Source: Proteobacteria bacterium bin106
Lineage (GTDB): Bacteria; Bdellovibrionota_B; Oligoflexia; Oligoflexales; Bin106
Reading direction: 5' to 3'
NCBI GenBank assembly: GCA_002238945.1
Contig: MPNI01000002.1
Location: 1-64,000 of the forward strand
Length of the DNA stretch: 64,000 bases
Below, piece by piece: positions 54,369-64,000 of this stretch (within the stretch, counting starts at the first letter, position 1; the number at the start of each line of letters is the position of its first letter). Under the pieces are notes generated by a model. That model did not search any database. It was given only the letters and a program-made list of their open reading frames with translations, and had not been told where the DNA came from. Position numbers and translations under genes: made by a program.

Positions 54369-56450
54369 TTGAAATCCTGTATTGAAATCCCATATAGTAC
54401 TAAACTGATAACGTGTTAAAAAATTTATTTTATAATGTTGTAAGCTGTTTTTTATTCAAATTCATAAAGACCTCTTTTTTCTCCTTCTACAGACAAAAAT
54501 GGATAATGCAAGCATAATCAACGCTTAATTACAACAAAACATTAATGTCTAATTGTTAATGTATTTGTTATCTTTTTAATGAACCCCTACCACTTAGTAA
54601 CACCAGGTACTTTCTCTGGCATTACTATCACACTATTAAGCCCTAAACCCCCCGATAATTATAATACTATGATCGGTATAGCACATTAATTCTTTAGGGA
54701 TACTCACTTTACTTGAAAGCAAAGCCCTTTTTAAGATGGCTTTAGTCACCAAGATGGTGGGGAAGGAAAATATAAACTGACACTGAGCTACTCTTCATGC
54801 AGAATTTCACAAAGCCTCTAGCGTAGTACATGCCTCATATCATTGGCAATAGATGTGATAACATGGATGCCGGCAAGTTCATAGGTAATTGTCAGTTTTA
54901 AGTATGTACAAGTACATAGCTGAATCATACATAAAAAACATGTATTCTAAGCCTATCTTTACCATAAGGTTCTATATTATCTGATAGGCTACGAGTATAG
55001 AGTCTGTGATAAATTTTTACATTTTTATCCTTCAAAACATAGAAAAAACAAATTATTAAAATCTACTTTTATGAAGATATTATTTTGGTAACTAGATATT
55101 TTGCGGGTAGGCACAGCTTCTAGGAGAAGAATATTTATTAAAATTTTTAAGTCAAAACAATGTTGATAAACTTGCAGAAGCCCTAAAAATATACCTTGCT
55201 CAAATTCCTTACTTTATTCAGTCTCCATAAAAAGCGTAAACACACCTATGCTCTTATTTTACATAGTCAGCTATGGAATTTACATGGAGATCTACAAGCC
55301 GAAAAGTTTCATCCCGAGGACGCTGTAATATAATGTTTTCCTGTGAGGATCAAAATTTTTTTAAATTAAAGGCCGCATCTGGTGAAAACAAGCAAAAAGA
55401 GACACCAGATGCTGCTATGAATCAAATCCACTCTCAAGAATATGCGGATCCTTATCAAGGTAAGGGTAAATCTATTCATTTGATGGCTTTGGTCTTTGAT
55501 AAAACGAAGCGTAGTCTTCTTACGATGCGTCATGAGACGCTCTAAAATTTGTGATAATTTTGTATAAAAATAACCTCACTACCATATATGCATCTGGTTG
55601 CACTTTACACTTCTGTCTTGCCTGAGTCATCAAAAATTTTTAAGGCGGTACCAAATTTTACCTAAATAGGATTGCAAAATCTACCACTTCTCCTTAATAC
55701 CATCAGTTTTTGGGCAAGTCCAATGATTCAAAAGCCTTGTAACTTTCATGATATTTTTCAGTCTATCTGTTAAACGCATAATGTTTATTTTTAAAAAGAC
55801 ACTCCTTTTTCTAAAATAAATTCCTTAATGACGTTAGCCATAATTTTTTTGCGAAACCTTAAGCATCTATGTTACATCTTATTGGATAAATTTATTCTAG
55901 TGATAATTATTATAAAATTAGCTGACAAGTTCAAAGACCTTAAGCAAAAATGCTCTTTTATCACTCCCTATTTATAAAACTTATATCCGTGTTTTCATTT
56001 TGATAAAAGGTTTTTGTCTAATCAAACAAAAAAGACACTGCATTTCTATTTTCTTAACTGAAAAACTCATAGTAACCTCTTTGCAAACGTCATCTTTAAG
56101 CTCTTCAGGTGTTTGACCACACAAACCTCCGCGTAAAAAAAAGACCGACGTGGTGGATGGGATATCCCAACAACGTAACTTTGCTGAGATAGATCATCTT
56201 ATAAAGACAACGATAGCAAAGTGATACAACTAAGCAGGCCTATAAAGAGAGAGGCTCTTACTAAAGAAGTGATTTCAGAAAGCTCTTCACATGCCGACAA
56301 GGTGCTGGGTTAGTGTCTGTAGCTATAACCAACAGATACTCTACGTTGACAAGATTTTATTAAGATACAAGAAAGAACATCAACCAGCATACCTAGGCAA
56401 GACCTTTGCAGAGAAACATTGTGACAAAGAAGCCTTATGAGATACACATA
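54369..56450. other. Two-kilobase region of decayed DNA
   Basis: Holds the PD-(D/E)XK pseudogene fragment at 55120-55545. Other parts (54720-54760, 56140-56400) give broken frames that may be old transposase or gene remnants, but I cannot assign them. No intact gene seen. Confidence 0.5.
55120..55545 (+). pseudogene. Remnant of AAA-ATPase-like/PD-(D/E)XK protein
   Basis: Broken C-terminal end of the AAA-ATPase_like + PDDEXK_9 family. FLSQNNVDKLAEALKIYLAQ + IPYFIQ corresponds to the family's ...IPY segment. After frame changes, NQIHSQEYADPYQGKGKSIH + LMALVFDKTKR matches the terminal QIxxKxYAxxYxxxGKxIxxIGVxFxxxxR block. Several stops lie between, and the ATPase part is missing. These proteins are common in host-associated bacteria. 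Confidence 0.68.
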
Positions 56451-57212
56451 ATGAAGTGGAATGTTTTCATATCAACAGCTCTATTAACCCTTCTGGTCTC
56501 TTGTTTGAAACCACCGAGTAGTACTACGCCTGATGACAACAACACAACTGATGACAACAACACAACTGATGACAACAACCAAAGTACAACACCAAACACT
56601 GTGACCACACATGAGAACATCACAGCCGATTTTCAATATGTGATCCATAATAATGGAGCCACTCCCACCACCAGTAATGCGACAGCAACCGGTAAGTTTA
56701 AGAGCAAGCTAAAAGAGAAAGGCCATCAAACATTACTTGCTGCCACCAATGTCACCACAAAGTGGGTGATAGAGCTCCAAAACAAAAATAGCAAGCCTTT
56801 CCTGTCTAAAATTGTCGCATCAAATGTTGAAGGAGAAGGGCTAAAATCCACAAAATCAGGCACACATGGCCACACCTATACCATGGAAAATCTCTTTATT
56901 GATGCTGGAAATACCAATATTACCTTTAAAATGGTTCCTACAGAAGCTTGCCAAATAAAATATTCTAGCAACACCAATCTATGCACAACCATTGATTCAG
57001 CTCCAAGCGATGTTACAGCAGAAATAACCGTACCCATAGAGGTCATAGATACAGGAGTAAAAAGTACTACTGATTCCACAACGTGTTCCTTTATACAAGC
57101 TGGAGGCAATATTCTAAGCATTCTTACCGGACAAAGTGCAATGGGCCAACTCTTAGGAAAGACCGCTAGAGACATCATAGCTGCTAGCAATAGTTGTCAG
57201 ATATCACCATAG
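56451..57212 (+). CDS. Lipoprotein with DDNNTT repeat linker
   Basis: Signal MKWNVFISTALLTLLVSC from ATG 56451 (lipidation Cys18); the frame opens 15 codons earlier without support. After Cys comes a spacer of DDNNTT units encoded by an 18-bp repeat. The mature domain reads TADFQYVIHNNGATPTTSNA, KWVIELQNKNSKPFLSKIVA, ITFKMVPTEACQIKYSS and ends in Cys-containing TTCSFIQAGGN and SNSCQISP. It has the look of a beta-sandwich exported protein. Unknown family. Confidence 0.65.
   Translation: MKWNVFISTALLTLLVSCLKPPSSTTPDDNNTTDDNNTTDDNNQSTTPNTVTTHENITADFQYVIHNNGATPTTSNATATGKFKSKLKEKGHQTLLAATNVTTKWVIELQNKNSKPFLSKIVASNVEGEGLKSTKSGTHGHTYTMENLFIDAGNTNITFKMVPTEACQIKYSSNTNLCTTIDSAPSDVTAEITVPIEVIDTGVKSTTDSTTCSFIQAGGNILSILTGQSAMGQLLGKTARDIIAASNSCQISP
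56531..56580. repeat. 18-bp tandem repeat in the lipoprotein spacer
   Basis: TGATGACAACAACACAAC twice plus most of a third copy, in frame. Confidence 0.9.
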
Positions 57213-57537
57213 CAAAAACCAAGACTTTGCAAAAACACATGCCTCTCATGGCTTATGATAAATGCCTTAATACATTTTGTGCTAAAATCGAAGATAATAT
57301 GATGTATACGATCTTGACCTATTTTTTTGAATGTTTTTTAGTAACTGCTTTTTTAGATTTTCACTCAAAACCACACACTGACACTTGAGGTCATATAAAC
57401 AAGAAAAGAAGGTCAACAAACACCTAACAGATAGGCATCAATGTATACCCCCGCCATGTCAACATACAACCACATATGAGTAGAATAAATGTGAGTAACA
57501 TAATATAGTGATCAACGCTTTAAGGCCAACAACCCTC
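57213..57537. other. Intergenic stretch, nothing identified
   Basis: About 325 bases; no terminator or RNA gene seen. Confidence 0.35.
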
Positions 57538-58509
57538 ATGAATACCAAAGATACATCGGTGTATGGCACCTTCGGGATCACTAAACACTCTTTTCTTACC
57601 AACTACCTGTGGTATGCAGTATATGCGGTAATAATATGTCTTGGATGGGTATGGCTATCCACACAAGCTCTGTGCCAAGAGCAACAAGACACCGCTGATC
57701 TTGATGTGGAAATCAAAAACCGTCTTTATAAAACCCGCAGCGCTTTTGATATAGGTGTGCATGGTGGGGCTATTCTTAATCACCCCTATATCCAACCCTG
57801 GACCATTCATGGCACTGCTAATTACTATATTACACGAAGTATCGGAGTAGGACTCGATTATACCCACATCTTAAACAAAGACAAACCAGAACGTATCTGT
57901 GTAGAAAATTTCTATAACACTTTTAACCACGAAAATCTCCCCCTAAGCTCTGTGTGTGCCGGTGATGGCAACCCAGAAACAGCTAAAAAAGAGCTAGCAA
58001 AGGTGCAAAATTCAGCACCTCCTATCCCAAATATGGGACCAGCTTACCCACCCATTCGCGAACTCAACATGATCATACAAGCTGCCTTTATCTGGTCCCC
58101 TATATATGGGAAACTGTTGTTTTTTATGTCACAGGTTGTCCACTTTAGCACATTTGTGTCCCTTGCCGGTGGTGTTACCATTAACACACATTATCCAGGA
58201 AAGTCCAAATCTTCAACAGGCAAGTCGCTGCGAGGATCTGCTCCAGCACAAGGTATCTCAGCTACAATTAGTGAGCTCACCACGCCAGGAGTAAGTGCAG
58301 ATGAAGTGAATGAATATGGTAAAGCAGGCAGGCCAGATAGCCAAAAGTATTACACACCTACCGTTACTATAAGTATTGGTCAAAAGTTTTATGTTACAAA
58401 AAACATCAACCTCCACTTAGAAGGCCGCAGCATGTTCCTGATTGGTACTGGCGGCAGCAAGTATGAGGTCTATTTTGCTTTGTTAGGTGGACTAGGCCTG
58501 AGAATCTAA
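57538..58509 (+). CDS. Putative outer-membrane beta-barrel protein
   Basis: Signal-anchor-like segment LWYAVYAVIICLGWVWLSTQ ends near ALC/QEQQ. Then come strand-like repeats: FDIGVHGGAILNHPY, NYYITRSIGVGLDYTHIL, FVSLAGGVTINTHYPG, VTISIGQKFYVTKNINLHLE and the C-terminal EVYFALLGGLGLRI. A Cys pair (RICVEN and SSVCAGD) sits in a probable extracellular loop. The start is uncertain: ATG 57538 was chosen, but the frame also opens with GTG 57508 and neither has a good ribosome-binding site. Resembles OmpA/Omp_b-brl-type barrels in style. Confidence 0.62.
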   Translation: MNTKDTSVYGTFGITKHSFLTNYLWYAVYAVIICLGWVWLSTQALCQEQQDTADLDVEIKNRLYKTRSAFDIGVHGGAILNHPYIQPWTIHGTANYYITRSIGVGLDYTHILNKDKPERICVENFYNTFNHENLPLSSVCAGDGNPETAKKELAKVQNSAPPIPNMGPAYPPIRELNMIIQAAFIWSPIYGKLLFFMSQVVHFSTFVSLAGGVTINTHYPGKSKSSTGKSLRGSAPAQGISATISELTTPGVSADEVNEYGKAGRPDSQKYYTPTVTISIGQKFYVTKNINLHLEGRSMFLIGTGGSKYEVYFALLGGLGLRI

Positions 58510-58529
58510 AACCTCTTTGCCTGATTATA

Positions 58530-58916
58530 TTAGTACTTTTTCCACCCAGAGATACAGTTAGTTAAAACTCGATCTTCTTCTGCTACAGCGGCGTAATAGC
58601 TTTTCATCTTTTTTAAGATCTTTTGTTTACATGCCGCAGAAGCTTTACTCAGTGGCGTTTGAGCATAACTGTGTGAAAGTGCATCCTTCCATTCAACTCC
58701 ATCGTATTGTGTTACCGCAGTTATACCAGTACATACCTCATCCCAAGTGATTTCGCACTCAAACGAATCATCATCACTCTTACCTTCTTCGCCAGAGCCT
58801 TGACCTGTGTTTGCTAAGACGTAAGAACCACCATTTTGATCGTCCGATTGCATTTTACAACCAAAACACAACACCGCCGCAACTAACAATAATCCAATCA
58901 TCCTTAAATGTTTCAT
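58530..58916 (-). CDS. Small lipoprotein
   Basis: 128 residues. Signal MKHLRMIGLLLVAAVLCFGC with GGGAGG just upstream of the ATG. The mature domain is acidic with Cys residues (FECEITWDEVCTGI, AACKQKI, TNCISGW) likely in two disulfides. Helical C-terminal half (KASAACKQKILKKMKSYYAA). Family unknown. Convergent with the barrel gene, 20 bases between the stops. Confidence 0.72.
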   Translation of the reverse strand: MKHLRMIGLLLVAAVLCFGCKMQSDDQNGGSYVLANTGQGSGEEGKSDDDSFECEITWDEVCTGITAVTQYDGVEWKDALSHSYAQTPLSKASAACKQKILKKMKSYYAAVAEEDRVLTNCISGWKKY

Positions 58917-59216
58917 AAGTTACCTCCCACAAATGAAGCAAACTCACACCATCTATCATTCTATCATAAACATATAAAGCGTGAATCTTAAAAAAATCCC
59001 ACTAAGCACTGTCAAGCAGACACCTAGCCGTACTATTAGCCATACTATGCTGCTACTGTCATCGGCACTTTAGTGAAACAACATGAATCACAATGCACAG
59101 ACACTACAACAAAAAGTCATAAGAAGAGTAGGGGAAGAAAACACACCCATAGCTTGTTGTTAGCAAAGAACAACAAGCTACCAACTAGTAGTGTGCATGA
59201 AAAACTCGATAACAGA
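58917..59216. other. Intergenic stretch with terminator
   Basis: 300 bases; the only clear element is the hairpin at 59150-59180 after the large lipoprotein gene. Confidence 0.5.
59135..59180 (-). terminator. Probable terminator of the large lipoprotein gene
   Basis: Perfect 12-bp stem TAGCTTGTTGTT/AACAACAAGCTA with a 7-base loop, 37 bases past the stop on the minus strand. Downstream minus-strand sequence is GGGTGTGTTTTCTT, a weak T tract. Confidence 0.6.
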
Positions 59217-62200
59217 TCAATAGTTATAATAACCACCTATAGAAGGTAAGACCTGAGAGAAGCGGTTATAGATGAATCCCTTAGGAAATTTGATAAATTT
59301 TTGTGAAGAAGGAAAAAGATTTTTATTTACACTCAACACAGATTTATCGTCTATAAACCATAGTACATAGTCATCGGTCATTTCCTTAAGTCCTGCCAGA
59401 CCAGGAAATTCCGGTATGGTATTCACCTCATTGCGACCCTCCGGATCATCCACATCCAGATCTGTTAGGCTATAGATAAACTTCAAATAATCACTTTGCC
59501 CTCTAAGAGGGTATAACCAACTACGGAACCTCTCTAAGCTGGAATCATAAATGGTTGTATCCTCAAATCGAGGAGCAGGGTAACGATAGTGTTCTACAAC
59601 TGCTACACTAGTTTGCGGATCGGATTCTTTGGCTTTAAGAAGCTCAGGAGGCTGTTTGTCAGTGCATATAAGATACCCATCTCCCATACCTCTAAACAAA
59701 TTCTCGAGCCATTCACGAGCTACCTGTGTGTCCATTATCTTCTTGAACTCACTTTCATGAAAGCCCCCAAAAAAGTTCTTATAAAAGTTCTCATAATTGA
59801 GACGTAACAGAAAACAGTGCTTAGGACGATCAAACTTCAAGTACACCTGCAAGGTGGTCCAATTGGAATAATGTGTCGCCCCACCACCAAGCTCTTCTTG
59901 ATCAGATTCCTCATATTCACCACTTTTTGAAAAAGATGTCTTGAGTCCCACCCCAAAGCTCACAACAGCCTTAGACAAGCTTTCTAAGAATTCCACTGCA
60001 TTAAAACTGGCAGACATGGTCTGATACAACGCCAAGCCCCGAGTAATGGCTTTTGAACGAACATCTTTAAAAGCAAGAATATCCGTACCGGCATCTTTTG
60101 CACGAGCCTCTACCTTAGATCCTTTAAGAAGATGATGAACCACAACGGTCTGACTGAGCCACTCACGAAGCGAATGATGCATTTCACCAGAACGGATCTG
60201 ACGACACTTCTCAAAATAAGGCTCAAAATAGTGCTTAACTAAACCATACCACTCCGGACTTCCGACTTGAAAGAAATGACTCCTTTCATAAAAAAGATAG
60301 TTTTCCCTAAGCATAGTCCGTAAATGAGGTATGTCTTTAAACCACAAGCCACATATTTGATGGACCAACTCCTCCTGACGACTACCTTCACGATTCCAAG
60401 CAATCTCTCTAAGCTCTTCTGCTGTTAAAGACAGACCCACTTCTGAAAAAACCTTTTTATTCAATTGAGCAACCGACATGCTGCGATATTTACTGACATC
60501 ATCCAAACACTCGCCACCTTCCACCAAACAATGCCGCTTAAGAGGCACAGAACCCTTCTGAGTTTTCTGCTTCGGAAAATGCAACGCCGAATAAGGCTTT
60601 TCTTCTAAAGACACATATTTCAAGTTAGAACTCTCCAAATACTCCGAATCCAAAGTATTAAAATGAGCATAATAACGCTCAAGAATATTCCATTTTTTCA
60701 CAAGAAGCTGCACTTCCTCCCAGGAATGATACTCCGAATCACCAAGCAAAGGCTTGCCATCATAGCTCATATCTTCTTCACTTAAAGATACCCGACCACT
60801 ACTAGCATCTTTTTGATCGTTGCCCGAAACACTCTCGCCATCTCGATGAGCCAGATCCACGCCTTCCGTGGATCGCGAAGACTTATTAAACCGCTTGATG
60901 GTAACCCGATTGGTCATAGGAGCAACATCCACGTTTTTAGCAAGCTTTACAGGAGGTGTGAGATGGATGGGAACTGCCAACTCTTTGGTTTCATAAGGAG
61001 TCAAGACAAACGTTAGTTGAGTGGTTAACCAACTCATCCGCGCATCCGGTAACGTAATAGGCAGTACTGTTGGAGGAATATTACCGTCTTTCACATAGAC
61101 ATCCTGACTCGTCATACTCGCAGGACAAAATGTATAGTTGTAAGCTTCGCCAGCCTTTTGCTCTACAGTACGTTGCTCATATGGTGGGAAGCGAAGATAC
61201 TTACGAGGTTTGGAGCTATCACCCTTGTTTTTCATAATATGCTGCACTGTAATCTGCCGTAAATCATCACCAATGGAAAGATGATACAACGATCGATTAA
61301 TCAAATGACGATCTTTTTGTTTAGCACACGTCAAATAGGCATCTAAGCGATACAAACCATCTGGAGCATCCACCACCATGGATTTCTGACCGAACTCCTT
61401 CATGATCTTGGAACGCATTTTCACAGAAGCACTAAATTGATAATCATAATGAATACGCAAAGATAGATCCTTGCGTGGCAAGTAACGGAAATCCTTAGGC
61501 GGCTTTAAGTCATACTTGTGGATGAATACTGTGGGCTTTTTAGCCTTAAGTGCACGATACTTAGCTAACACGTCTGATGAAAGTTTATCTGGGTTTTCTG
61601 AAAGCACTTTACCACTACTCCATACCGTACCATCACCCCAAGGGCGGAAGAATAAAGGTACTTCCACAGACAATGTTTTTTCTGTATTCGTTATAACAAA
61701 ACGCAGATCCTGCAACTTGCTCTGCATCGTGTAAATGTCATACAAGAAAGGGAAATCAAAATGGATCACACCATCACTATTCACCCTCACCTGCCGCGAC
61801 TCATCATGTCCCTGTAAACTCACCAGCAAGTCGGTATTTTTAATAGGCTTTCTTGAAGAGCGATGAATCAGCTTCACAGAAAACTGCAAATCATACGTGA
61901 CTGTTGTTGTCGTACGTGAGCTTTCCTTAAGGAAGGCGATCTTAGGGTTTTGGGCAAAGAATGTGGCATGAGCAAAACCCTCTTTTTGCAAAGGAGGCCC
62001 CTCACCAGCACCCGCCACAGCAGGCACTTCTGCAAGGTCTGCTTCTTGGAGAGTTTCCCTATCAAGATCTTGATTGACAAAATACAAAGTCTTAACCGGT
62101 TTCAAGCCATCCCCTGCAAACTCTGAATGGCTTTTAAGAGATATCTTCAATAAAAGATTATCTCGCTCAGAAGTAATAGCCGAAGAGAGCTTCTCAATGA

Positions 62201-63200
62201 CATGAAGCTTACCAGCCTTAATACTCTGTTTCTTAAAAGTATGTACTTTGAGTGTCTTGGCGTGAGAAAGATTTTGTTTTGTCAAACTATAGTCTTTATT
62301 CAAGCTCATCAACTCCACAACCACATCAAGTGTCCCATTTTCAGGAATAAGTGAATGAGATACCCCCGCGTCATCAAATACTTCAAGTTGTGGGTCAATA
62401 TCAAGATGCCAATGAGTTTCATGATCCCTAGCAGCCGTGTTATGAGCAAAGACTCTCCTTTCAACACGTGAAATCTTCAACAAAGCTGGCTTATTTACAC
62501 CATCAGCCCCATCCGATGGATGAGTTTTCTGATCTGTAGCTGCATTGTTCTGCTCTGTAGCAACGCTCTTATTGTTAGGATTATGAGGGTCATCGTCACC
62601 CACCACTTCCACAAACTCAGCAGAGGTTGTGGGACGTAAACCCGCCCAAGGATTCAACTTGTAAGCAATCACCAAACGACCAGGGTATTTGCCTTCTCCC
62701 ACAATCTCAAATGTTTTGCTCAAAGCATGAGATTGCACATAAGGATTAAATGACTCGGTCTGCTTCCACTTCAAACAGCCCTCTTCATCACTCACATATG
62801 ACTCACCACCTACCTTGAAAAGACTCAAAGGCAAACTGCGCATACTGATACGATCTTTCAGACACGTCTCAAATTCATAGGTTTTCTGAGTAGCTAACAT
62901 CTCACCTTCTGGACGATAAGACTCAATCATACGGTAACTAACTGGAGAACTCACAAAATCATGAAAGCCCATCTGTGCCTTATCTTTATCTTTAAAGCAG
63001 GCACCAACGGATAGCAATACACCACATGTTAGGGCAACCATAAGGTATCTATGGGTTTTTTGTTTCGTAGCAGCTTTCATAGTAGCCTTATGTGCCACAG
63101 CCTTATGTGCCACAGCCTTATGTGCCACAGCAGCCTTACCTCTGAATACATAACGCCTCAGAGAGGATGCGAGATGATTGAGAATAAGTGTGTGTAACAT
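59217..63200 (-). CDS. Very large lipoprotein (about 1290-1327 aa)
   Basis: Unrecognised exported protein. Lipobox LLSVGAC after YLMVALTCGV. The long frame begins at ATG 63200 (GGAG nine bases upstream), which puts about 68 residues before the Cys, including three AVAHK units from a 15-bp repeat. The in-frame ATG at 63080 (TAAGG at 5 bases) gives a normal lipoprotein signal and is the likelier start. The mature protein has strand-rich N-terminal parts (LVIAYKLNPWAGL; VTYDLQFSVKLIHRSSRKPI), a polar linker near residue 800, and a helical C-terminal third (WLSQTVVVHHLLKGSKVEAR; FKDIPHLRTMLRENYLFYER). It lies 89 bases downstream of the barrel gene, so probably one operon. Confidence 0.75.
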   Translation of the reverse strand: MLHTLILNHLASSLRRYVFRGKAAVAHKAVAHKAVAHKATMKAATKQKTHRYLMVALTCGVLLSVGACFKDKDKAQMGFHDFVSSPVSYRMIESYRPEGEMLATQKTYEFETCLKDRISMRSLPLSLFKVGGESYVSDEEGCLKWKQTESFNPYVQSHALSKTFEIVGEGKYPGRLVIAYKLNPWAGLRPTTSAEFVEVVGDDDPHNPNNKSVATEQNNAATDQKTHPSDGADGVNKPALLKISRVERRVFAHNTAARDHETHWHLDIDPQLEVFDDAGVSHSLIPENGTLDVVVELMSLNKDYSLTKQNLSHAKTLKVHTFKKQSIKAGKLHVIEKLSSAITSERDNLLLKISLKSHSEFAGDGLKPVKTLYFVNQDLDRETLQEADLAEVPAVAGAGEGPPLQKEGFAHATFFAQNPKIAFLKESSRTTTTVTYDLQFSVKLIHRSSRKPIKNTDLLVSLQGHDESRQVRVNSDGVIHFDFPFLYDIYTMQSKLQDLRFVITNTEKTLSVEVPLFFRPWGDGTVWSSGKVLSENPDKLSSDVLAKYRALKAKKPTVFIHKYDLKPPKDFRYLPRKDLSLRIHYDYQFSASVKMRSKIMKEFGQKSMVVDAPDGLYRLDAYLTCAKQKDRHLINRSLYHLSIGDDLRQITVQHIMKNKGDSSKPRKYLRFPPYEQRTVEQKAGEAYNYTFCPASMTSQDVYVKDGNIPPTVLPITLPDARMSWLTTQLTFVLTPYETKELAVPIHLTPPVKLAKNVDVAPMTNRVTIKRFNKSSRSTEGVDLAHRDGESVSGNDQKDASSGRVSLSEEDMSYDGKPLLGDSEYHSWEEVQLLVKKWNILERYYAHFNTLDSEYLESSNLKYVSLEEKPYSALHFPKQKTQKGSVPLKRHCLVEGGECLDDVSKYRSMSVAQLNKKVFSEVGLSLTAEELREIAWNREGSRQEELVHQICGLWFKDIPHLRTMLRENYLFYERSHFFQVGSPEWYGLVKHYFEPYFEKCRQIRSGEMHHSLREWLSQTVVVHHLLKGSKVEARAKDAGTDILAFKDVRSKAITRGLALYQTMSASFNAVEFLESLSKAVVSFGVGLKTSFSKSGEYEESDQEELGGGATHYSNWTTLQVYLKFDRPKHCFLLRLNYENFYKNFFGGFHESEFKKIMDTQVAREWLENLFRGMGDGYLICTDKQPPELLKAKESDPQTSVAVVEHYRYPAPRFEDTTIYDSSLERFRSWLYPLRGQSDYLKFIYSLTDLDVDDPEGRNEVNTIPEFPGLAGLKEMTDDYVLWFIDDKSVLSVNKNLFPSSQKFIKFPKGFIYNRFSQVLPSIGGYYNY
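63085..63129. repeat. 15-bp tandem repeat x3
   Basis: GCCTTATGTGCCACA three times, just upstream of the likely start of the large lipoprotein and in frame with the longer version. Confidence 0.92.
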
Positions 63201-63289
63201 ATGTCATATCTCCAAGTATATCTAAATCGTCATTACGGGAATGAAATATCATTCATTATAGTTATAGTTATCGCTCATATCGCTCGTTA

Positions 63290-64000
63290 TCACCACAGCT
63301 TCTGAGTTAACCTCAATTTCACCAGGCTGGTATCACGCTTATACATATTTCTATGACGCGGTGTATGGACATAAAAACCCGCATCCACTTTGGTATCTTC
63401 TTGGCCAAAACTGATGTTCACACCGTATCCTTCCACTCCGGTATAGCCTAGATGATGCTTGCCAAATTCTGCCAAATACACATCTTCACCCACCGAGAAA
63501 AACACCATTCCTAAACCAGCATATGCCTCTCGTTGAGACAAGAAGAAATAACGCTGGTACGAAAGGTCTCCCCATAGCCCATAAGCATACTCTTTTGGGG
63601 CCTGGGTATTGCCTAATATCTCCACTGAAGCATCCACACCATGCTCTGCAGACAGCCTCTTACCAAAGCTAGCACGTGCCCCCAAAGTAGACATGGAATA
63701 AGCTAATGCGTTAACATACTTGCCCTTAATCACACTATTGCCCTTCATGGCATAACGCTCAGCAAGCTCAGATGGAACACCACCTGTGCCAAACCAACGT
63801 AACGACACCGAATTCAGCAAAAAATATCTATCAGGATCAAAGGATCGTCCCGCTTGAAGACCAGCAACATAAGGAACACTTTTAGATACCACTAAAGCAT
63901 CTTTTTTCTTATAAGGTATGGAACTCACAAAGCCCTCTACCTCATACGCATCATAAGAGTAAGTCACCTTCATCGTTGGCAAAGACCTACTGTAAGAAGC
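63290..64000 (-). CDS. Outer-membrane beta-barrel protein, partial (C-terminal part)
   Basis: The frame stays open through the right edge of the window, so the N-terminus is missing. The visible 236 residues show alternating strands (VTYSYDAYEVEGFVSSIPY; RASFGKRLSAEHGVDASVEI; AYAGLGMVFFSVGEDVYLAE; VNISFGQEDTKVDAGFYVHT) and end SLVKLRLTQKLW with a terminal aromatic, the usual barrel signature. It probably forms an operon with the large lipoprotein downstream; a barrel/lipoprotein pair suggests an envelope complex, but no family is recognised. Confidence 0.72.
   Translation of the reverse strand, partial: ASYSRSLPTMKVTYSYDAYEVEGFVSSIPYKKKDALVVSKSVPYVAGLQAGRSFDPDRYFLLNSVSLRWFGTGGVPSELAERYAMKGNSVIKGKYVNALAYSMSTLGARASFGKRLSAEHGVDASVEILGNTQAPKEYAYGLWGDLSYQRYFFLSQREAYAGLGMVFFSVGEDVYLAEFGKHHLGYTGVEGYGVNISFGQEDTKVDAGFYVHTPRHRNMYKRDTSLVKLRLTQKLW

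Overview
The window looks like part of an AT-rich, Gram-negative bacterial chromosome. Gram-negative traits are many lipoprotein signal peptides, C-terminal beta-barrel signatures and an ornithine-lipid-type acyltransferase pair. The gene set combines RNase Y, oligoribonuclease, FolE2, a mevalonate kinase and futalosine-pathway menaquinone genes (MqnE, MqnD). That mix points to a delta-proteobacterial-type lineage (Bdellovibrionota/Oligoflexia or Myxococcota relatives) rather than an enterobacterium. The assignment is inference; no rRNA is present. Transposase remnants, a decayed AAA/PD-(D/E)XK gene and very many short perfect tandem repeats suggest a host-associated or drifting genome.

Layout. 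1-3250: an IS1182-type transposase and a decaying hypothetical gene. 3251-14986: housekeeping genes (mutY, pabB, tRNA-Val, ftsY, a PPTase, orn, a DsbA-like protein, a PilZ protein) plus a Lys/Ser-rich H1-like protein and an AT-hook/HU-like nucleoid protein. 15432-20041: secreted hypotheticals and rpmI-rplT. 20362-32175: suhB, rny-TPR, two tandem paralogous lipoproteins, glpK, fabF and an SDR epimerase. 32245-39799 is almost all on the minus strand: ahpC-ahpF and mvk-mqnD-mqnE. 40597-47169: a zinc-ribbon protein, sufE-dcd, folE2, then an OlsA/OlsB-like pair and an alpha/beta hydrolase. 47299-58916 is accessory: a duplicated module of a lipoprotein divergent from a tiny secreted two-Cys peptide, an ISXO2 remnant, an IS3 element, several lipoproteins and pseudogenes. 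59217-64000: a 1327-residue lipoprotein and an upstream outer-membrane protein cut by the window edge.

The most interesting items are: (i) the duplicated lipoprotein/peptide modules, whose 54- and 59-residue peptides are easily missed by gene callers; (ii) an MqnE enzyme fused to what looks like a catalytically dead MqnC-like domain; (iii) short tandem repeats in places that could switch or tune expression, especially a 10-bp repeat inside a lipoprotein signal region and a 7-bp repeat over the ahpF leader; (iv) an RNase Y whose KH domain lacks the GxxG loop; (v) a near-consensus promoter before an unassigned structured region at 39956-40421.
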